A DNA stretch of 37,544 nt, taken from contig JAVKSM010000013.1 in the NCBI GenBank assembly GCA_039583705.1, positions 1 to 37,544 on the forward strand. Reading direction: 5' to 3'. Source of the DNA: JAVKSM01 sp039583705 (GTDB lineage Bacteria; Actinomycetota; Actinomycetes; Mycobacteriales; Pseudonocardiaceae). This document shows positions 34,580-37,544 of this stretch, one piece after another (position 1 is the stretch's first letter; each line of letters begins with the position of its first letter). Made by a program: the position numbers and the translations under genes. The notes below the pieces were generated by a model. The model was not told where the DNA came from. It saw nothing but the letters and a program-made list of their open reading frames with translations, and did no database searches.

Positions 34580-35434
34580 TCAGCCGCCGGGATTGTCCCT
34601 CCGGGCGGCCACGACCGCCTCGGCCACTTCGCCGGCTTGCTCGTCGGGCAGCCGCAGCGCACCGCCCTCGATTGTGATGGTGACCACCACCGGGTAGATG
34701 CGGCGGGCCAGATCCGGCCCACCCGTGGCGGTGTCGTCGTCGGCGGCGTCATAGAGCGCCTCGAGTGCGGCGCGCACGGCTGCCGGGGCGTCCGCGTCGG
34801 GGTCGTAGCGCTTCTTGAGCGCCGCGCGGGCGAACAACGAGCCGGAGCCGACGGCGTAGTAGCCGGCGCTCTCGTCGTAGCGACCACCCGTGATGTCATA
34901 GGACACGATCCGCCCCGCCCGCGCCGGATCGGCGGCGTCGAGGTCGAAGCCCACGAACAGCGGCACCGCCGCCAGTCCCTGCAGCGCCGCACCGAGGTTG
35001 GCGCGGATCGCGAGCGCGAGCTTGTTGGCCTTGCCGTCCAGCGACAGCGGCACGCCCTCGATCTTCTCGTAGTGCCGCAGGTCCACCGCGAAGAGGCGGA
35101 CCATCTCGAGGGCGATACCGGCCGTGCCCGCGATGCCGACCGCGGACCAGTCGTCGGTCACGAACACCTTCTCGAGGTCACGCTGCGCGACCAGGTTGCC
35201 CATCGTCGCCCGCCGGTCGCCGACGATGAGCACACCGCCGGAGAAAGTGAGCGCGACGATCGTCGTGCCATGTGGCAGCCCTCCCGTGTCCACCCCGGGC
35301 GGAAGCGTCCGCTGGCCGGGCAGCAGGTCGGGAGCCGCCGCGGCGAGGAAGTCGGTGAACGACGACACCCCCGGCGTGAAGTAGGCAGCGGGCAGTGCCG
35401 CGCCCGGGTGGTGCCGGGCCGACATGGGATCCAT
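34580..35434 (-). CDS. prcB: 20S proteasome beta subunit
   Basis: 284 residues from ATG 35434; ATG 35425 is an alternative. A 56-residue propeptide ends at HG|TTIVALTFSGG; autocleavage exposes the catalytic Thr57. Mature sequence motifs: GDRRATMGNLVAQRDLEKVF, GIAGTAGIALEMVRLF, VGSGSLFARAALKKRY and ALYDAADDDTATGGPDL. It is the proteolytic subunit of the Pup-dependent proteasome. GGAG stands about 12 nt ahead of the ATG. pup precedes it by 55 nt. Confidence 0.96.
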   Translation of the reverse strand: MDPMSARHHPGAALPAAYFTPGVSSFTDFLAAAAPDLLPGQRTLPPGVDTGGLPHGTTIVALTFSGGVLIVGDRRATMGNLVAQRDLEKVFVTDDWSAVGIAGTAGIALEMVRLFAVDLRHYEKIEGVPLSLDGKANKLALAIRANLGAALQGLAAVPLFVGFDLDAADPARAGRIVSYDITGGRYDESAGYYAVGSGSLFARAALKKRYDPDADAPAAVRAALEALYDAADDDTATGGPDLARRIYPVVVTITIEGGALRLPDEQAGEVAEAVVAARRDNPGG

Positions 35435-35489
35435 CGGCTGCGCGTTCTCCTCAGCTGTTCTCGCTACTGGTCGGCGGGGCGGTGCCGGG

Positions 35490-35684
35490 TCACTGGCCGC
35501 CCTTCTGGACATAAGCGCGCACGAAGTCCTCGGCGTTCTCCTCGAGCACGTCGTCGATCTCGTCGAGGATCGTGTCGACGTCCTCGCCCAGCTTCTCCCG
35601 GCGCTCCTGACCAGCCGCGACCGCGTCGTCGGCCGCGTTGCCGTCGTCGCCCCCGCCCTGCCGCTGCACATGCTCCTGGGCCAT
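35490..35684 (-). CDS. pup: Prokaryotic ubiquitin-like protein Pup
   Basis: 64 residues, the same length as M. tuberculosis Pup. The N-terminal part is disordered and Gly/Gln-rich; the C-terminal helix region (EKLGEDVDTILDEIDDVLEE) is the Mpa/ARC- and PafA-binding segment. It ends in KGGQ, so the terminal Gln must be deamidated by Dop before ligation. ATG 35684 has GGGAGG 4 nt ahead; the in-frame ATG farther upstream (35720) has no ribosome site. It lies between dop and prcB as usual. Confidence 0.97.
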   Translation of the reverse strand: MAQEHVQRQGGGDDGNAADDAVAAGQERREKLGEDVDTILDEIDDVLEENAEDFVRAYVQKGGQ

Positions 35685-35774
35685 CACGCCTCCCGCTTGC
35701 TCGACGTTGCGTTTGAACACTACCCAGCCGGGCCGACCGGCGCTGCCGCCTGTCGGTGATCGGCGCCGCGGCGC

Positions 35775-37274
35775 TCAGCCGCGGGTGAGTGCCTCGATGA
35801 GCTGCTGGGCGGTGTCGGAGGCCTCGAGCAGCTTCCCGACGTGGTTGCGGGTCCCCCGCAGCGGCTCGAGCGTGGGGATCCGCACCAGCGATTCCCGCCC
35901 GAGGTCGAAGATGACCGAGTCCCAGGACGCTGCCGCCACCTCCGACGGGTAGAGCTCCAGGCACCGGCCGCGGAAGTAGGCCCGGGTGTCCTCCGGCGGG
36001 GTCCGGACGGCGGCCCGCACCGCGTCCTCGGGGACCAGGCGCCGCATCGAGCCACGGGCGACCAGCCGGTTGTAGAGGCCCTTGTGCAGCCGCACGTCGG
36101 CGTACTGTAGGTCCACCAGGTGCAGCCGCGGTGAGGACCAGCCAAGGCCGTCCCGGGCCCGGTAGCCCTCGAGCAGACGCAGCTTCGCTGGCCAGTCCAA
36201 CCGGTCGGCGCACTCAGCGGGATCGCGACCGAGCGCGTCGAGCACCGCGCCCCAGGTCCGCAGCACGTCCGCCGTCATCGCCTCGGGGTCGTCGCCGGCA
36301 TGCGTCCAGGCCCGCTCGAAGTAGGTGCGCTGCAGGTCGAGGCCGGTGAGCTTGCGGCCGCTGGCGAGCTCCACGGTGGCCTTCAGGCTGGGGTCGCGGC
36401 TGATCGTGTGCACGGCCCGGACCGGCTCGGCCAGCCGCAGGTCGTCGAACCGCTGCCCGGACTCGATCATGTCCAACACCAGCGCCGTGGTACCGAGCTT
36501 GAGGTAGGTGGAAGTCTCGGCCAGGTTCGCGTCGCCGATGATCACGTGCAGGCGGCGGTACTTGTCGGCGTCGGCGTGCGGCTCGTCGCGGGTGTTGATG
36601 ATCCCGCGCTTGAGGGTGGTCTCCAGCCCGACCTCGACCTCGATATAGTCGGAGCGCTGGGAGATCTGGAAGCCCGCCTCGCCGCCGGCCGCGCCCAGCC
36701 CGACCCGACCCGACCCACACACCACCTGCCGGGACACGAAGAACGGCGTGAGCCCGGAGATGATCGACGGAAACGGCGTCGACCTGGACATGAGGTAGTT
36801 CTCGTGCGCCCCGTAGCTGGCGCCCTTGCCGTCAACGTTGTTCTTGTAGAGCTGTACCGGCGGTGCGCCGGGTACCGTGGCGGCTCGCATGGCAGCCTGC
36901 TCCATGATCCGCTCGCCGGCCTTGTCCCAGATCACCACGTCTCGCGGGTTGGTCAGCTCCGGTGTGGAGAACTCCGGGTGGGCATGGTCGACGTAGAGGC
37001 GCGCCCCGTTGGTGAGGATGACGTTCGCCGCGCCGAGGTCGTCGAGGTCACCGTCCGGAGGGCCACCCGGCGCGCCGAGGTCGAAGCCACGCGCGTCGCG
37101 AAGCGGCGACTCGACCTCGTAGTCCCATCGGGCGCGGCGGGCGCGCGGCACCTCGGCGGCCGCGGCATAGGCCAGCACCACCTGGGTCGAAGTGATCACC
37201 GGGTTGGCCGTCGGGTCGCCGGGCACCGAGATGCCGTATTCGATCTCGGTTCCCATGATCCGGCGTACCGTCAT
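35775..37274 (-). CDS. dop: Pup deamidase/depupylase
   Basis: 499 residues, paralogue of PafA. It deamidates Pup-Gln to Pup-Glu and cleaves Pup from substrates. Landmarks are RRIMGTEIEYGISVPGDP, the long Dop loop (RDARGFDLGAPGGPPDGD), catalytic Asp in GARLYVDHAHPEFSTPE, QLYKNNVDGKGASYGAHENY and INTRDEPHADADKYRRLH. ATG 37274 was chosen because it has GGGAGGT 6 nt ahead and begins the canonical N-terminus. It is the first gene of the minus-strand proteasome array in the window, 90 nt upstream of pup. In many actinobacteria the ATPase gene arc/mpa is directly upstream; here another gene is. Confidence 0.97.
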   Translation of the reverse strand: MTVRRIMGTEIEYGISVPGDPTANPVITSTQVVLAYAAAAEVPRARRARWDYEVESPLRDARGFDLGAPGGPPDGDLDDLGAANVILTNGARLYVDHAHPEFSTPELTNPRDVVIWDKAGERIMEQAAMRAATVPGAPPVQLYKNNVDGKGASYGAHENYLMSRSTPFPSIISGLTPFFVSRQVVCGSGRVGLGAAGGEAGFQISQRSDYIEVEVGLETTLKRGIINTRDEPHADADKYRRLHVIIGDANLAETSTYLKLGTTALVLDMIESGQRFDDLRLAEPVRAVHTISRDPSLKATVELASGRKLTGLDLQRTYFERAWTHAGDDPEAMTADVLRTWGAVLDALGRDPAECADRLDWPAKLRLLEGYRARDGLGWSSPRLHLVDLQYADVRLHKGLYNRLVARGSMRRLVPEDAVRAAVRTPPEDTRAYFRGRCLELYPSEVAAASWDSVIFDLGRESLVRIPTLEPLRGTRNHVGKLLEASDTAQQLIEALTRG

Positions 37275-37352
37275 CGCCGCACCTCCCGAGCAGGTCTGTC
37301 GCGCCCATGGCACCTGAGCCTACGGGTGGCGGTCCGGGCGGCCGGCGTCGAG

Positions 37353-37544
37353 TCAGTCGCGGGTCGCCCCTGGTGGCCACACCACAGTGACGGGGATGCC
37401 GAGCTGTCGGGCATGGCCCACCACGTCGGCGGTGCCGCCGTAACCTCGGGCGGGCTGGCCGTCCCCCACCGCCAGGAGCCGGTCCGCTCGGGCGAGCATG
37501 GCCTGGCTGGCGGCCATGTGTGCCTGGCTGTCGGACTCCACCCG
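37353..37544 (-). CDS. C-terminal part of a gene cut by the window edge, possible SLOG/Rossmann-like protein
   Basis: The frame is open from the right edge to the TGA at 37353-37355, giving the last ~63 residues. The segment ADRLLAVGDGQPARGYGGTADVV, split as ADRLLAVGDGQPA and RGYGGTADVV, followed by ARQLGIPVTVVWPPGATRD, recalls the end of SLOG- or nucleoside-deoxyribosyltransferase-like Rossmann folds with a glycine-rich nucleotide site. This is an impression only; the rest of the protein is outside the window. It is not the AAA ATPase ARC/Mpa. 78 nt separate it from dop. Confidence 0.6.
   Translation of the reverse strand, partial: RVESDSQAHMAASQAMLARADRLLAVGDGQPARGYGGTADVVGHARQLGIPVTVVWPPGATRD

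Overview
The window is about 37.5 kb of very GC-rich DNA (roughly 70% or more G+C by eye) from an actinobacterium. The evidence is a complete Pup-proteasome locus (dop, pup, prcB, prcA, pafA, pafB, pafC), RbpA, a GarA-type FHA protein with the ETTSVFR phospho-motif, an FtsR-type MerR regulator, frequent GTG starts, and TAnnnT -10 boxes placed directly in front of start codons. Gene order recalls three separate stretches of the Mycobacterium tuberculosis map: the pgsA2-gcvH-garA-ftsR-Rv1829-Rv1830-gcvB-Rv1841c/Rv1842c region, the rbpA/lnt pair, and the pepE-Rv2090-helY-tatC-tatA-pafCBA-prcAB-pup-dop region. Here they lie side by side. I cannot fix the genus; a Pseudonocardiales/Frankiales-type lineage is a guess.

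Layout. Positions 1-4.9 kb hold a KstD-like FAD dehydrogenase (-), an APC permease fused to a C-terminal OB-fold domain (+) and a two-CBS protein (-). From 5.1 to 13.8 kb a mostly co-directional + block carries a membrane Ser/Thr kinase, a CDP-alcohol phosphatidyltransferase, gcvH, garA, ftsR, a bifunctional nuclease, a second MerR regulator, a tandem glycine riboswitch and gcvP. From 13.8 to 19.1 kb are two CNNM/CBS membrane proteins (-), glutamate decarboxylase (-), a divergent MarR regulator and a DinB-like protein (+). From 19.1 to 26.0 kb are a double-DUF427 protein (-), a LigD-type phosphoesterase-polymerase without a ligase domain (+), rbpA (+) behind a SigR-type promoter, lnt (-), an M24 peptidase (-) and a 5'-3' exonuclease (+). 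From 26.0 to 37.3 kb a long minus-strand array runs dop, pup, prcB, prcA, pafA, pafB, pafC, a one-TM small protein, tatA, tatC, helY. The right edge cuts an unidentified gene.

How the genes work together. Pup is deamidated by Dop, ligated to targets by PafA, and substrates are degraded by the PrcBA core; PafBC is a WYL-family DNA-damage activator. The unfoldase gene arc/mpa is not next to dop inside this window. GcvH and GcvP are two glycine-cleavage proteins, and gcvP is preceded by a glycine riboswitch; GcvT and Lpd are not here. GarA, the 2-oxoglutarate/glutamate switch, lies downstream of a Ser/Thr kinase and in the same window as glutamate decarboxylase.

Most genes are ordinary actinobacterial core genes. 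The points most worth a second look are the permease-OB fusion, paired 15-bp repeats over the pafA promoter, the SigR-type promoter of rbpA, identical -10 boxes at the gadB/marR divergence, a chain of 4-nt-overlapping mini-ORFs before the DinB gene, and an orphan operator-like dyad cluster in front of the LigD-like gene. I saw no tRNA or rRNA gene, CRISPR array, insertion sequence or prophage.
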